Shown piece after piece: positions 12,074-24,100 of a DNA stretch of 64,000 bases. Source of the stretch: Spisula solida (Eukaryota > Mollusca > Bivalvia > Venerida > Mactridae); assembly GCA_947247005.1 (NCBI GenBank), contig OX365953.1:4841001-4905000 (forward strand), written 5' to 3'. Within the stretch, counting starts at the first letter, position 1. Each line of letters opens with the position of its first letter. A model generated the notes under the pieces. That model made no database searches, was not told where the DNA came from, and saw only the letters and a program-made list of their open reading frames with translations. Made by a program: the position numbers and the translations under genes.

Positions 12074-12079
12074 AATAAA
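12074..12079 (+). terminator. Likely polyadenylation signal of the Tpt1-lobe/LRR gene
   Basis: AATAAA lies about 150 nt after the stop codon at 11924, before the minisatellite begins. Confidence 0.5.
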
Positions 12080-12123
12080 ATGCTCGCTACTGCGTCTGTA
12101 CATTATACCTTTGACAGCAACAT

Positions 12124-12806
12124 ACATGAATGTGTTTATCGACACATAAACAGGTATGTTTATCGACTAATAAACAGGTATGTTTATTGACACATAAACA
12201 GGTATGTTATATCGACACATAAACAGGTATGTTTATCGACACATTAACAGGTATGTTTATCGACACATAAACTGGTATGTTTATCGACACATAAACTGGT
12301 ATGTTTATCGACACATAAACTGGTATGTTTATCGACACATAAACTGGTATGTTTATCGACACATAAACTGGTATGTTTATCGACACATTAACAGGTATGT
12401 TATATCGACACATTAACAGGTATGTTTATCGACACATAAACAGGTATGTTTATCGACACATAAACTGGTATGTTTATCGACACATTAACAGGTATGTTTA
12501 TAGACACATAAACTGGTATGTTTATCGACACATTAACAGGTATGTTATATCGACACATAAACTGGTATGTTTATCGACACATAAACAGGTATGTTTATCG
12601 ACACATAAACTAGTATGTTTATCGACACATAAACAGGTATGTTTATCGACACATAAATGGTATGTTTATCGACACATAAACTAGTATGTTTATCGACACA
12701 TAAACTAGTATGTTTATCGACACATAAACTGGTATGTTTATCGACACATAAACTGGTATGTTTATCGACACATAAACTGGTATGTTTATCGACACATAAA
12801 CTGGTA
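12124..12806. repeat. 24-bp minisatellite, about 28 copies
   Basis: The unit TATGTTTATCGACACATAAA plus CTGG varies at a few positions (CTGG, CAGG, CTAG; ATCGACACATT; some units gain a TA). GTTTAT and ATAAAC within each unit are inverted complements around CGACAC, so every unit can form a small hairpin. Because 24 is a multiple of three, open frames appear on both strands; these are not genes. Confidence 0.95.
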
Positions 12807-13257
12807 CATTAAGCTGCATGTGGTGGTAAAACATGTGATATATTAATCCATAATTAATTGATTAAACATATAAATCTTATATTGTTATTGTATAAATCGT
12901 AGAATAAGATAACCTCCAATGTATTAAGCTGATGAAGATACCTTGATAAGGTCCTCTGGAATGGAAACACCATTTTCAATATGGTGGCCGATTAACCAGT
13001 TTGATTCGACTTCATACCACAGTTTCAGAATTTTAAATTGCCCCGGTCCTAATTGCTACTATGAAGATTTTGATACTTCAGGGATCCTTTACCATTCACT
13101 CCAGAAAGACCAGAAACAAACAGTTTTATTTATGCCTTTTGGTCTTTCTGGGTATTCAGTTATAATGAGTTCCATATTGGTCAGTAAGAAATACATGCAA
13201 CTTTTGTCTGTGATCTTTTGTTATTATCTGTGTTATTTTTTATAATCTGCCGCTTTT

Positions 13258-13300
13258 ATGCCCCGTTATATTTTGAGGGGGCATATAGATTTGCCCTTAT
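13258..13300 (+). mobile_element. Head of another hairpin-headed element
   Basis: ATGCCCCGTTATATTTTGAG then GGGGCATATAGATTTGCC is an inverted-repeat head of the same design as those at 7677 and 31736. The rest of the element is not recognisable. Confidence 0.5.
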
Positions 13301-13474
13301 TGTTTAACCTGTGATATGCTCAGTTATGAATGTAATGTTATGATTATAAAATGTGTATGGAAAAAAGTGATATAAAATTATAAACTGTGACATGTGTTGT
13401 TGTTGAATTGGTTATATTAATGATATACATGTATACCAGTATAAAAAGAGTTTATTTATTTATTTTCTCGACCC

Positions 13475-14650
13475 CATATTAAGGGCCAGCCAATGTGGCT
13501 TATGACCAGTCAATGTGGCATTAACCAGTCAGTGTGGCTTATGGCCAGTCAGTGTGGCATATGGCCAGTCAGTGTGGCTTATGGCCAGTCAATGTCGCTA
13601 TGGCTTATAGTCAGTCAATGTGGCTTATTGTCTAGTATAGTGTGACTTGTGGCCAGCCAATGTGACTTGTGACCAGTCAATGTAGCTTATGACCAGTTAA
13701 TGTGGCTTATAGTCGGCAAATGTGGCTTATAGTTAGTAAATGTGGCTTATAGTCAGCCAATGTGGCTTATGGTCAGTTAATGTCACTTATGGCCAGTCAA
13801 TGTGGCTTATGGTTAGTCAAGGTGGCTTATGACCAGCCAATGTGGCTTTTAGTCAGTCAATGTAGCTTATAGTCAGTCAATGTGGCTTATAGTCAGTCAA
13901 TGTGGCTTATGGTCACTGGTCAGCCAATGTGGCTTATAGTCAGACAGTGTGACTTATGGTCAGTCAATGTGGCTTATGGTCAGTCAATGTGGCTTATGGT
14001 CAGTCAATGTGCTTTGTGACCAGTCAATGTGGCTTATGGTCAGTCAATGTGACTTATGGTCAGTCAATGTGACTTATGGTCAGTCAATGTGGCTTATGGT
14101 CAGTCAATGTGCTTTGTGACCAGTCAATGTGACTTATGGTCAGTCAATGTGACTTATGGTCAGTCAATGTGACTTATGGTCAGTCAATGTGGCTTATGGT
14201 CAGTCAATGTGACTTATGGTCAGTCAATGTGACTTATGGTCAGTCAATGTGGCTTATGGTTAGTCAATGTGACTTATGGTCAGTCAATGTGGATTATGGT
14301 CAGTCAATGTGGCTTATGGTCAGTCAATGTGACTTATGGTCAGTCAATGTGGCTTATGGTTAGTCAATGTGACTTATGGTCAGTCAATGTGACTTATTGT
14401 CAGACAATGTGGCTTATGGTCAGTCAATGTGGATTATGGTCAGTCAATGTGGCTTATGGTCAGTCAATGTGACTTATGGTCAGTCAATGTGGCTTATGAT
14501 CAGCCAATATGCTTTGTGACCAGTCAATGTGACTTATGGCCAGCTAATGTAGCTTATGGTGAGTCAGTGTGGCTTATGCAGTCAACGTGGTTTATGGCTA
14601 GCCAATGGGGCGTAAGGTCATTCAGTGGAGCTTATGACCAGCATTATTCA
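13475..14650. repeat. 20-bp minisatellite, about 58 copies
   Basis: The unit GGCTTATGGTCAGTCAATGT is repeated with GAC/GGC and GGTC/GACC/AGTC variants. Copies are diverged at 13475-13900 and nearly uniform at 13950-14500, which suggests recent expansion of the central part. Three units make 60 nt, so long open frames arise in every phase; they are not genes. Confidence 0.95.
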
Positions 14651-14699
14651 CTTGTTGGGAACATGAACCACAACAAATAACCGTGGATAAGTTGGCATG

Positions 14700-15177
14700 G
14701 ATGTAGCCAATAAGTTACTGTGTAGGTTGCCAATTGTCAGAAGACCATGTCGGGCAACTGCCCCTGGAATATGTCATTTCCGTATACCAGTACCCTTCCG
14801 TCAGTAATACAGGCGGGTAGCTACATATACACGAGTACGCGGCTTAATCCACGCGATGCAGACAAAAGAATAATTCCGCCAAAGTTTACTTGCCATCATG
14901 ACTACTTTCTCGTATGAAACTTCTTTGTCGTTTCCATATAGACCTTGTAGTGCCCACACACAATATGAAAACTCACAGCGAACTCAACGTATTTCAGAGA
15001 AAAATCTGGCAAGTAAAGGGGTTACTAGTATTTGATGATTCGTGTCCTTAAAACTGTCGATTTACAGCGCATCTATTTGCCTATAATGGAAATATATTGC
15101 ACCATTTGCTTCCAAGATATTCTACCGAATCTTCCCGGTAGCGCAATTAGGAAATCCAAATGAAAAGCGGGCAAGCT
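14700..15177. other. No gene seen
   Basis: Unique-looking intergenic DNA between the minisatellite and the TIR element. No coding, RNA or repeat signature is recognised. Confidence 0.5.
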
Positions 15178-15584
15178 ATATTAACACGCCTGTTCATCAA
15201 AGCACATACGGAAATCGTACGCTCACATTCGAAAAACTGGTACAGGGATATGCCACAATCACACGGTGTCGTCAATTTAAAAAACATTGAACTAGTACCA
15301 AAAAAATCCAGGTACCTTCTTAAATACTGGTATTTAATGCTGGTAAATACTGGTATTTAAGAAGGTACTCGGGATTTCTTTTTCATACTAGTATAAGGTT
15401 TTTTAAATTGACGAAACCGTGTGCCCGTGGGATATGCAATATTAACAATGATTCAGTTAATGAACACCTACAAACAATATAAGTTCCCTATGTGTAGTTG
15501 TATTTAAAAGCATTGAGAGGAATTCAAATTTGAGCGTAAGTTTAATACTTTCGTAAGTGCTTTGATAAAACAGTGCCCTGCATA
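15178..15584. mobile_element. Terminal-inverted-repeat element, copy A
   Basis: The left end has TTCATCAAAGCACATACGG. The reverse complement of the right end reads GTTTTATCAAAGCACTTACG. The internal AATGATTCAGTTAATGAAC is shared with the copy at 39585-43068. Another foldback (15258-15423) lies inside it. Confidence 0.7.
15258..15423. mobile_element. Foldback MITE nested in the TIR element
   Basis: The left arm starting CACACGGTGTCGTCAATTTA pairs with the right arm ending TAAATTGACGAAACCGTGTG. The arms are about 75 nt and include ACTAGTA and TACCTTCTTAAATAC. GGGATATGC is found just outside both ends. Confidence 0.75.
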
Positions 15585-16887
15585 ATGATCTAGGGACTTA
15601 AGGATGAGGATGCTATTTGTATGAGATTTGTATGATTGAAAAAATTGTTGTCGGAAAATTGAAAAGCGGAAAAAAAACAATGAGAACAAATAGAAATAAC
15701 AAACTCATGTGTTTTATAGTTTGTATTTTTAAACAAAACGCTCCTTAAAATATACAGCACAGAAATAAACACAATTGTGTAGAAAATATTTGATCAAAGA
15801 AAAGCATGTGACGGCATAGCAATCTTATAAAAATTATAATTTATTATGTAGACCAGAGTTTCTATGATCCACGAGTTCCGTGATTCCCGTGTTTGGTATG
15901 TATAATGACGTATGTTTATACTAAATGTTTCAGACGTGTTAATGTAAAATCACAGATTATCCGTGGGTATTCGTGTATAACAAAACATGGAATGTTTGGA
16001 CCATGTTCACTATTTGGGAGGTCGATTAATCGTGGGCATTAAAATGTCGTGGCTAAGTTTAACAACGAAATCCACGAAAATTCAACCCCCTCCAAAAATA
16101 ATGAGTTTACAGTTTATTAATTATAGATAGCCTGGTTCTCTTGCACATGTACATTATACTATACTTAGTTCTCAAATTCGACAAGGGGCACCTGTCCCTC
16201 TTGCATAAGGAATAAAATAAAATATTGTTCGTTTGCGCCCCCGCGATACCTACCATTTAGAGCTGGGTAGGTAGGAACATAGTTTTATAAATTTTTACAG
16301 AAGAAGAAATCTACTATTTAACGATTCTCGCTAATTTCGTTCCAAACATTTTATTTTCTGATTTCTCATCAAAAATACCAGGTAAGAACGATTTTAGCGA
16401 GGAAGTAGCATATATTTGATTTTAGGCCTAAGCTGAACATAAACGATGAAAAAATGTTGAGCAAATATTATAAATATCATGGTATAGCCTGCTGCTAAAT
16501 TTTGAAGTACTCATGCGACGAAGATGGAATTGGATTACATTGACAGAATGTCGCTATTTTCAAGTAATAGACTAGTAAGCCAACGGGCGGTGGCCCAAGG
16601 TGCAATAATATTATAACATAGATTTATCTCGTTGTTATTATTCTATTGTAAAAGACAAGAAGTGCTAAGATGCAAATCGCATTCTGACGACACAAATATT
16701 TCAATGCAGCTCAAACATTATAATGAAGCTTGGCTTACCAACACTTGGACAGCAAATTTCTCATTCACTGAGTAATAGGAATAACTTAATTCCATCTGGA
16801 GGAAAACAACAGAAAAGTATACCCACAGACACGTCTTCCGAGACTAAGCTGTGTGGTGATACCATCAATCTACAGTTCTAAAGACAG
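15585..16887. other. No gene seen
   Basis: AT-rich intergenic DNA. It contains TE-like phrases such as CCACGAAAATTCAACCCCC near 16075 but no definable element or gene. Confidence 0.5.
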
Positions 16888-17215
16888 GTGTTGGGTGGAC
16901 GAGTGGTGCAATGGTAAGATCTACTGACTGCTGATCCGAAGGTTGTGGGTTCGATCCCACCCCAACCAGATAAAAACAGAAATGCGTTTCTTGTGAGCTA
17001 TAGAATACAGACAGGGTGTTTCACCACCACATCCAAACTGATGATAGAAACGGCCACAAAAGAGGAACACAGAAGAAGAGGTGGTGGAAGAAGAAGCAGA
17101 AAAATAAAGAACGGAAGAATATTTATTATGGAAGAACAGAAATTAGAAACATTAGCGGACTACAAGCTATTAGACTGTATAAACATTTATACAATCTATA
17201 CTTGAATTGGTCAAA
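16888..17215 (+). mobile_element. tRNA-headed SINE
   Basis: GTTGGGTGGACGAGTGG starts a tRNA-like head with an A-box (TGGTGCAATGG) and a strong B-box (GGTTCGATCCC), closed by CCCAACCA, which pairs with the start. A body follows with an AAGAAGAGG-rich part and ends near TTGGTCAAAGTCAAG. The head lacks a clear anticodon arm, so it is not a working tRNA gene. Confidence 0.7.
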
Positions 17216-17430
17216 GTCAAGCTGAGGTTGCATTATTGCATCCAAATTCGTGTTAGTGCGAAAGTTTGTCTGAAATCTTAAACGGGTTAATACATGCAAC
17301 GTCATGATAGTTTAGTTAGGGCATAACAGGATTAATATGATAAATATGTTTGTAATATTAATAGTCATACACGTATCATATTTATTTGTACTTGTATTTA
17401 ACAACGTGAATATTCAAGTTCATGCGTGTT

Positions 17431-17691
17431 ATAGTGCGAATACATTAACGTGGTCCTCGACTTTTAAACATGGATACCAATATATTACAAGCTTCTTGCG
17501 CGTAATATATCAATTCCCACGAGAAAGTCGGGCGGTGTCGGTGTTTTGGATTCAGTGTTTAAACACCTCGTATATAATCGTAATACTACGATCCGCTCGT
17601 GAAAAACAAAGATTGGGATTAAATTATAGACAATAAATAAACCAGCTGTTAATAGATGGTTCGAGGACCACGTTAATTTATTCGCACAATA
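17431..17691 (+). mobile_element. MITE family (GCGAA/TTCGC ends), copy 1
   Basis: AGTGCGAATACATTAACGTG at the left mirrors CACGTTAATTTATTCGCAC at the right. GTCGGGCGGTGTCGG and TAGACAATAAATAAACCAGC inside align in order with the copy at 43235-43533 and, inverted, with 61826-62092. Confidence 0.75.
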
Positions 17692-17867
17692 TTTGGCTAT
17701 CTATGTATAGCATTATCAATTCATACACATGTACATGAAACGATAGACGCGATATACAATTCATAAATCCTCTCTGTACACTAGATATTGTTTGACCCGT
17801 CTATACCCGATAAAAGACAACTAGGCCACTGTTAAAATGTGCCTGTTTACAGAACCCTTAATGTATG

Positions 17868-18056
17868 TCACAGTCTAATCTCTCCAGAGCGACCCGCCTA
17901 CAGCAACAACCCCTCTTATACGACATAATCAATTTGTTCCAGAAGTAACAATATACTCATATTACCTCTCCAAAGCAATAACCTCTGTATAACAACCAAA
18001 TCTTGTGTTTCCCAAAGGTTGTTGTTTTAAAGAGGTTGTACATGTACTGTAGTTAC
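17868..18056 (+). mobile_element. Tc1/pogo-like MITE
   Basis: CACAGTCTAATCTCTCCAGA at the left and AGAGGTTGTACATGTACTGT at the right, with CAACAACC and CCTCTGTATAACAACC between, match the family at 49428-49606. Confidence 0.7.
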
Positions 18057-18829
18057 AAATAGTCTATGTTGGCCCCACTTAATGTCTGGTCATACCATGA
18101 TTAATACTTTGTCTAGTCGATATTAGCATCAACTTAAAGCTTACATTTTTGTATAACAAATGCTACTCAAAATTTAATAAGTGTCAACACATTCCCCTTA
18201 TGACTATTTTACAAATAGAATGAGATAGACTGATGGTATTTTCAGAAACATAATGCCACATCTGTAATATTGTAATGGAATAGAGGTTGCATCATAAGTT
18301 GATGTCTAAGTGCTGATAAGCCCAACCTCACCCAATTGCTAGTGTTGCTTTCAAGCCTCTGTGATAACAGAATCCGGTCAGTTGTTTTGGTTCTTTGAGT
18401 CTTACACATTATGAAAACAGAAAGGGACCAAAAATCATTGTTACTCCTGCCACTTTGGTCCCTGCAAATAGGGCTTATCAGTTATCTAGAAGTAGACGAC
18501 ATTGTATCAATGCATATCAATAGCAGCTCATGATTTATTTTTAATAAACAGATTAGATGATAATTTAATATTTGCACAAAATTTTCTCAATCTGTTAACA
18601 TAAAACGGAAATGAATATTGATTTCTTTACCCTTATCTAACTTTGAGTAGTACATATTTCAGGAGCCATATTTAACCAACCTTAAAATTGAAAACTCTAC
18701 ACACTTAAAAGATTGCAGTAAATTTGCCCACAGGTATTATCATTGATAAACCATAAAAAAGAAATAAATCGTAAATCTGATGAATGTTTTAGTATAGCAT
18801 TTTTGTATCTTTTAGTATAATATAATATA
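18057..18829. other. No gene seen
   Basis: Intergenic DNA downstream of the receptor gene on the minus strand. GATAAGCCC at 18316 and GGGCTTATC at 18471 could be ends of a small element, but I am not confident of that. Confidence 0.4.
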
Positions 18830-19015
18830 ATTATAATTATCAAAGTCTTCATCAATGAAGTCCTGTCGGACAGGGAAGGCAGCACTCAACTTAACCAGCC
18901 GAGCACAGAAAACATATAAAAAAACATACAATGCACAATGCCCAACACACAACCGAACGAGAAAATGATGCGCCCAAGTCCCACCAGCTGTCAAAAGGCT
19001 GAATGAATTAGAACC
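18830..19015. repeat. Dispersed repeat, also at 61555-61760
   Basis: GACAGGGAAGGCAGCACTCA, ACCAGCCGAGCACAGAAAAC and CAATGCACAATGCCCAAC recur at 61555-61760. Both copies lie just 3' of a nuclear receptor gene, but in opposite orientation relative to the gene, so they are better read as independent insertions than as joint duplication. Confidence 0.75.
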
Positions 19016-19106
19016 AGTAAAACCTTACTGACTATCGAAATGAACATTTTTTTCACAATGGCCTGAATACATGACCTATATATAAGCAATATCTCACTGT
19101 TCTAGT

Positions 19107-19112
19107 TTTATT
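19107..19112 (-). terminator. Polyadenylation signal overlapping the receptor stop codon
   Basis: On the minus strand the stop and following bases read TGAATAAAA, so AATAAA shares the last base of TGA. If used, the 3' UTR would be only 15-30 nt. No second AATAAA is evident nearby. Confidence 0.45.
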
Positions 19113-20944
19113 CAACAGTCATCAGATATCAACTCGGTCAACATTGGAATCTCTCGGACCAACATTTCATCCTTGCACAGTTGGTTCATTTCAGTGATAT
19201 ACCTTTCTGACACTTCGCGTAAATAAACTAAACACTCCGTAAATTTAGCAAACCTATGCTGCGCTTTTGGGCCAAACATGCGCTCCAAGTAGTATCGAAG
19301 TAATTCCGATACGATGTATTGCATTTTGTCAACGAATTTTGAATCACTGAGCTTACAACGGTCCGTAAATGTTAGAGAGAGTGCCATCAACAAGCACTTT
19401 TCTTCTTTACTTAAATCTAAACTTTGAAACCGGAAGTAAGCTTCGCAGACGCCATTGATCAGAGTCCCCGAGAAGCATTTGTCTGCAAGTTCCTCTGTGT
19501 GGTACGCCACACCGTTTCGCGCCAAAAGAATTCCTAGTTCTTTATTGTAACATTCATGCATCAGAATAATGAAAACGTCGCACCTGAAAGCGTTCAGTAG
19601 CTTAGATTGATCACGAGGCTCCAACTTAGAAAAGCCTGGAATCTGACGAGCGAAGTTACAATACCGCTCTGTCAAACGCTGGATTTTCATAATATATTCT
19701 TTCAAGACTTTTATTCGACCGTCAACGTCAATACCGAATTCTTTAAACAACTTATAAAACTCGTCCTTTGAAACTGGTTTCATCTGTCCGTACGTTTGTA
19801 GCTTAGCTTGATATCTCTTATGGTGGTACTGAATTAACGTTTGAATATGTTTCTTGCTAGTAATTTTGGGTCCAAATGGTTGTATATTTTCCATTGCACG
19901 TACAAGCTCTTCGATGACACTACCAGGAGAGCAGTCGGATGGAATTATGTCATGTAGACTAGACAAATATTTCCCAGTTTCAGGACCGCTATACGTGTGA
20001 TCAAATTTGTATGAATCAGGGGCTGCTGCATTATTGGCTCGAGCCTGCTTTTCTTTCCCTTCCAGTACATTCACTTTCTTAATAGTTTCAGTTCTGCGCG
20101 ACAAAGAATAGCGACCGAGTTTGCAGTTCTCTTTAGACATACCAAGTTCTAAACATTTCTTAAGCCGACAACCTGAGCAATTTTCGCGGTTTTTGTTCAC
20201 GACGATACAATGGCCGCCTTTATTGCACTTGTACTCTTCGTTTCGTATTATATACCGCCTAAAGAATCCTTTGCACGCTTCACAACTGTTCACGCCGTAA
20301 TGTAACCCGGATGCAAGACCGCCACAAATATAACATGGTGGGAATTTCAGTGCTTTAGAAATGACCTTCTCTTTTGATTTTCCTTTCTCTTTTTTAATGT
20401 TAATTTGCTCATTTGCATATGTATGTGACGTATTAACGCGACTTTCGTTTGCAAAGGTTTTATGGGGCGGTTTCCTCGATGATCGCGTATTGTCAGTAGA
20501 TGAACCGACTGTTCTTGAATTTCGCGAACTCTGGCGACGAGTAGATGTCAGTTTTCTCGGTGGGTGACGGATCTCCTCTTGAACTTGGTTTGTAGTAGTG
20601 GTAACTGTTCGAGATTTTCCCATCAGAAGTTGCTTCAGTGGTGAAAGTTCAGTGGTCTCCGTCTCGGGAGACATTTGCTGATGCATTTGTTGAAAACCGG
20701 AATCTATTAAATCAAGATTGTCACATGGTACAGGAGAAAATGGTGACGCAAACAACGGCGTCATGACGTCAATGAGATCGTGATTATTTTCTAGAATAGA
20801 TAAACCGAAATCCTCCATATTATCGTCTGCTTCCAGAAAGCTGATGAACTCTTGTTCCGGCCCTAAATCCATTTCTTGTTCGATCAAATCACCCATATGT
20901 CCTGTCGGCGGACAAAGTTCATTAAATAAATCCACGAAATCCAT
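19112..20944 (-). CDS. Nuclear hormone receptor, single coding exon, 610 aa
   Basis: A complete receptor. Residues 1-200 are an acidic then basic N-terminal region (KKEKGKSKEK near 184). The zinc-finger DNA-binding domain spans about 204-270: finger 1 Cys204/207/221/224 (CYIC, CEACKGFF), finger 2 Cys240/246/256/259, then CLELGMSKENCKLGRYSLSR. The P-box is EACKG, not the usual EGCKG. The ligand-binding domain is about 340-605 with the signature FARQIPGFSKLEPRDQSKLL and a C-terminal helix PMLTELI that fits an AF-2 core. Expected role: ligand- or cofactor-regulated transcription factor in the nucleus. The extension after finger 2 looks NR1-like; I cannot assign a subgroup. The ATG is the first in the frame after an upstream stop. 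It shares FGxMKPV and GIDxDGR with the receptor at 59402, so the two are paralogues. No introns interrupt the coding region. Confidence 0.93.
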   Translation of the reverse strand: MDFVDLFNELCPPTGHMGDLIEQEMDLGPEQEFISFLEADDNMEDFGLSILENNHDLIDVMTPLFASPFSPVPCDNLDLIDSGFQQMHQQMSPETETTELSPLKQLLMGKSRTVTTTTNQVQEEIRHPPRKLTSTRRQSSRNSRTVGSSTDNTRSSRKPPHKTFANESRVNTSHTYANEQINIKKEKGKSKEKVISKALKFPPCYICGGLASGLHYGVNSCEACKGFFRRYIIRNEEYKCNKGGHCIVVNKNRENCSGCRLKKCLELGMSKENCKLGRYSLSRRTETIKKVNVLEGKEKQARANNAAAPDSYKFDHTYSGPETGKYLSSLHDIIPSDCSPGSVIEELVRAMENIQPFGPKITSKKHIQTLIQYHHKRYQAKLQTYGQMKPVSKDEFYKLFKEFGIDVDGRIKVLKEYIMKIQRLTERYCNFARQIPGFSKLEPRDQSKLLNAFRCDVFIILMHECYNKELGILLARNGVAYHTEELADKCFSGTLINGVCEAYFRFQSLDLSKEEKCLLMALSLTFTDRCKLSDSKFVDKMQYIVSELLRYYLERMFGPKAQHRFAKFTECLVYLREVSERYITEMNQLCKDEMLVREIPMLTELISDDC

Positions 20945-20989
20945 GGCGTCTGCTTCAACTGTTAACTCGTTCTCTAGTTATTCCGTCGG

Positions 20990-21112
20990 TGTTACTGCAA
21001 CCTCCACACGCACTGAAACCTCCAAATGTGCTGAAACCTCCACACGCTCTGAAACCTCTAAAAGTGCTGAAACCTCCAAAGGTGCTGAAACCTCCAAACG
21101 CTCTGAAACAGA
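20990..21112 (-). repeat. 18-bp repeat in the receptor 5' flank
   Basis: On the + strand the unit is CTGAAACCTCCAAANGNN, about seven times, ending 30-45 bp upstream of the start codon. On the coding (minus) strand each unit reads GGAGGTTTCAGC or similar, so TTTCAG recurs every 18 nt. It probably lies in the 5' UTR or its last intron. The + strand open frame through it is an antisense by-product. Confidence 0.8.
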
Positions 21113-24100
21113 TATTATACTAGTACATTTCATGACAAGCATTTTAAGTAGGACATAATTTTTTATAAAGTTCTGTATTATGACCTAACTCAAAGATAAC
21201 CGCATTTTGATATTCACCGTGACAGCATTTCTAAATGCAAGTTACTATTCACCTGTTCCAATAAACGAGGTATCCATTTGTAATACTTAGCATACCTGTT
21301 TATCTCTAGTAAAGTGACCTGTGACCTCATTTACAAACAATTCAAGGACGAAACTCAGACTTAGGTTAAACATATACTAAATGTTAGTTTCACTCTCATG
21401 ATGTTATAAATGTATACAATTTAATATAAATTGACATAAGTGTAACGTTACACTATGAAGGCCTAGCTAGTCAAAAATGCATGGGTTTAGATAAATTTCA
21501 CTAAGAAGACCAATTTCAAGGACCATAAGGGAGGTCTCATCATTTATGTTTATTCTGTTAAACAATTCACTAATCGCTAAAATAATGTTGTATTAAAGTT
21601 AACCCTAAATGGTATATTAAATTACTTATTTAAACGTACTACAATGTACCGTATCTCCAGTTACAATATAAAATTACACAGACTGACATTTTGTTAAATT
21701 GTTTTCTGTATTCACTCGCAACAGCTAGGCTATATCACTTAATTAATATGATTCTCATTTAATTAGAAATGTGATATCTTCCAAATATTCATATTTAAAC
21801 ACAGTTTAGCATGCTACCAAGTTTTTACTTGGGGGATTTATCCCCCAAGTATTGCTTATACATACAATCCAGAAATCACTACGATTTTAACCATGTAATT
21901 TCTCCACAACCAATTCATCCGAGCAAGAAACGAGTTCCAGCCAATCTCAACCAAAATCATAATTTTCAATCATTTTTAAGAATATTTGTCTCTGGCAATT
22001 GAATTATTTTTTACTTCATTGTATTGCGAGATAATTTGGAATGTTTGTTTCTGTGATTTAATGTATCTGCGCGAATAAATTCCTACGCGCTGTAAATTGA
22101 CTAATGAATTATGAGGGGTGATAAAATAGTCACTGTTAAAGTAAACGGTTGAGCAGACGAAATTTACACTGTTTGGTTACATAATGTTCATATAACAATT
22201 TAGCTAAAAACTCCTATTATAATGTGTGTTTATTTTCACTATTTACAATATTTTGCATTTGTTAATAGTATTGATCGTCGTTTTATCCATAATATTACCT
22301 CAGATATTCAGCTAAATATATTGCGTCTATTTTTAGAACAACCCTTTTCCAAGCGCTGTTGTTTATACATTTCCCGCCGAGATCGAGACCATACTGGATT
22401 CGTCCCCATTCTGAATCGTTCGCGCTACTCGTACCATATCCAGTTCATATGCAGCTAGAATTTAAAGGGACTATTGACTGACTTTGTTTCCATTATACAT
22501 TTAGGTCAATAAATGTCTATTTTTAACATCATAAACGAAAATTCCGATATTTTACGAGTATTTACGATGTTTTTGTCGACTAATCATATACGCGTAGTGC
22601 ACATTTTCCGATACCGCTGATATCGGAAATTTCCGGAAGCGCGTTCGTATATCTTCGTAAAATCTGACTGTGACGTCACAATCGGTACTCGCAGTTTAAT
22701 CTGTCGCTCAAACCGCGTGCTCAAACAGAATGTTTCTGTTGATTTCAATCACAGTTTAGTGCAAATCGGGAAAATTTAACTACCTGTCTTGAGAGAAGCA
22801 TCTTTTATTGTAAAAAATAATTGATTTTATGGGTTAATACATATCGCTGGCTTAGAATTTGAAGGTTGTAAGTACAAAATCAATATTTTGAGAAAACAAG
22901 AAAAACCCGTGTCTGAGACCAGTTCCGATTTTCATGAAAATAGGCTCATAAGAAGCGCCTCGTGGTGCAGATTTTAAATATGTATGAGTCTTATAAGGTC
23001 GTAAATAGTACTTACTATCTTCTATTGCTAAGCAAGCGATATATTTACATATATACACTGTGTAAAGAAATATTCCATAAACTAGCCTTTCATCGTTTGC
23101 ACCCGGTCAGTATGTTAGTGTGCTAATTAATAATCAAATTCAAATGTGCATAACTTTTTTAAAATAATAGTAGTGTAAACCAATCTCCTGATTTTCTACC
23201 TCGGGTTTTTATTGGTGTTTATCAAAGAATACGGAAGAATCTTTGGTGTTATCCATGTGCTCTATCGCTAAGCAGTTGATTGCTAGCAACAGAGTGACAA
23301 GGTTGTATTTAATTGCAACTTCCGTAATATGTGTAATATGCGCACACGGTTTGCCATTGGCAGTTAACAAATAAACTAATTACCAATGTACAATCACGCG
23401 TTAGCAATAAAAAAACATATTCGTTTTCTAACATAACGTTATAAATGTCGGGTCAAGTACAATAATTTGAGCTACACATATTTTATATGCACCATTATAC
23501 CAGAACTAAAGATATAAGTCCTAGATTATAAGTCAGTTAAAATTCCAATGTGTTATATTCTTTGATGATATCGCTTAGGTTTGTATCCCGCGGTAATCAG
23601 TCGGGGTTCTATGATCTACGACTGGTCGCGGTGTCTTGCTGATTAGTTTACTGTCAATTAACAATGTGTCACCAGTTACTTTGATTGCAGTTTTCGCAAG
23701 GTCAGATAGTGTTGCTATATACGATTTGTAGTAATGTATACATAATATTATATATGTCTGACAGTACTCTGGCCTAAAGCACGGATATACACCGAATGTC
23801 TAATGTATTTCCGTGCCTATAGATACTTTCAAATAAATTTACATCGATCCGTCATGATTTTCACCTTACATATAATTTTAAATCTATATTTTTATAATTA
23901 TGCTTTAGAGATTGAATGCAATTAAGTACAGCAATGATATCAACTAAAGAGCGCTTTAACTATTACATAGATCAAACCAACATAATTATGTTCAACATTA
24001 TAAAACCAGCTTTTATGGAAAAAATCCACACGTTCTCGTTAATTGGGATTTGTGTGTTCTTATTTTATAACAAACAATAACATACTTTCACGTGTCTAGG

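Noticed and set aside
12204..12834. Open frames of 60-103 codons on both strands
   Set aside because: They follow directly from the 24-bp repeat, which is a multiple of three and lacks stops in several frames.
12124..14650. Possible CRISPR arrays
   Set aside because: The repeats are head-to-tail with no unique spacers, and the genome is that of an animal.
14136..14680. Open frames encoding VSQC/LWSVNV-type repeats
   Set aside because: They are products of the 20-bp minisatellite; similar frames exist in every phase.
20844..21158. 104-codon + strand frame with a TETSK-like repeat
   Set aside because: It is antisense to the receptor start and to its 18-bp repeat.
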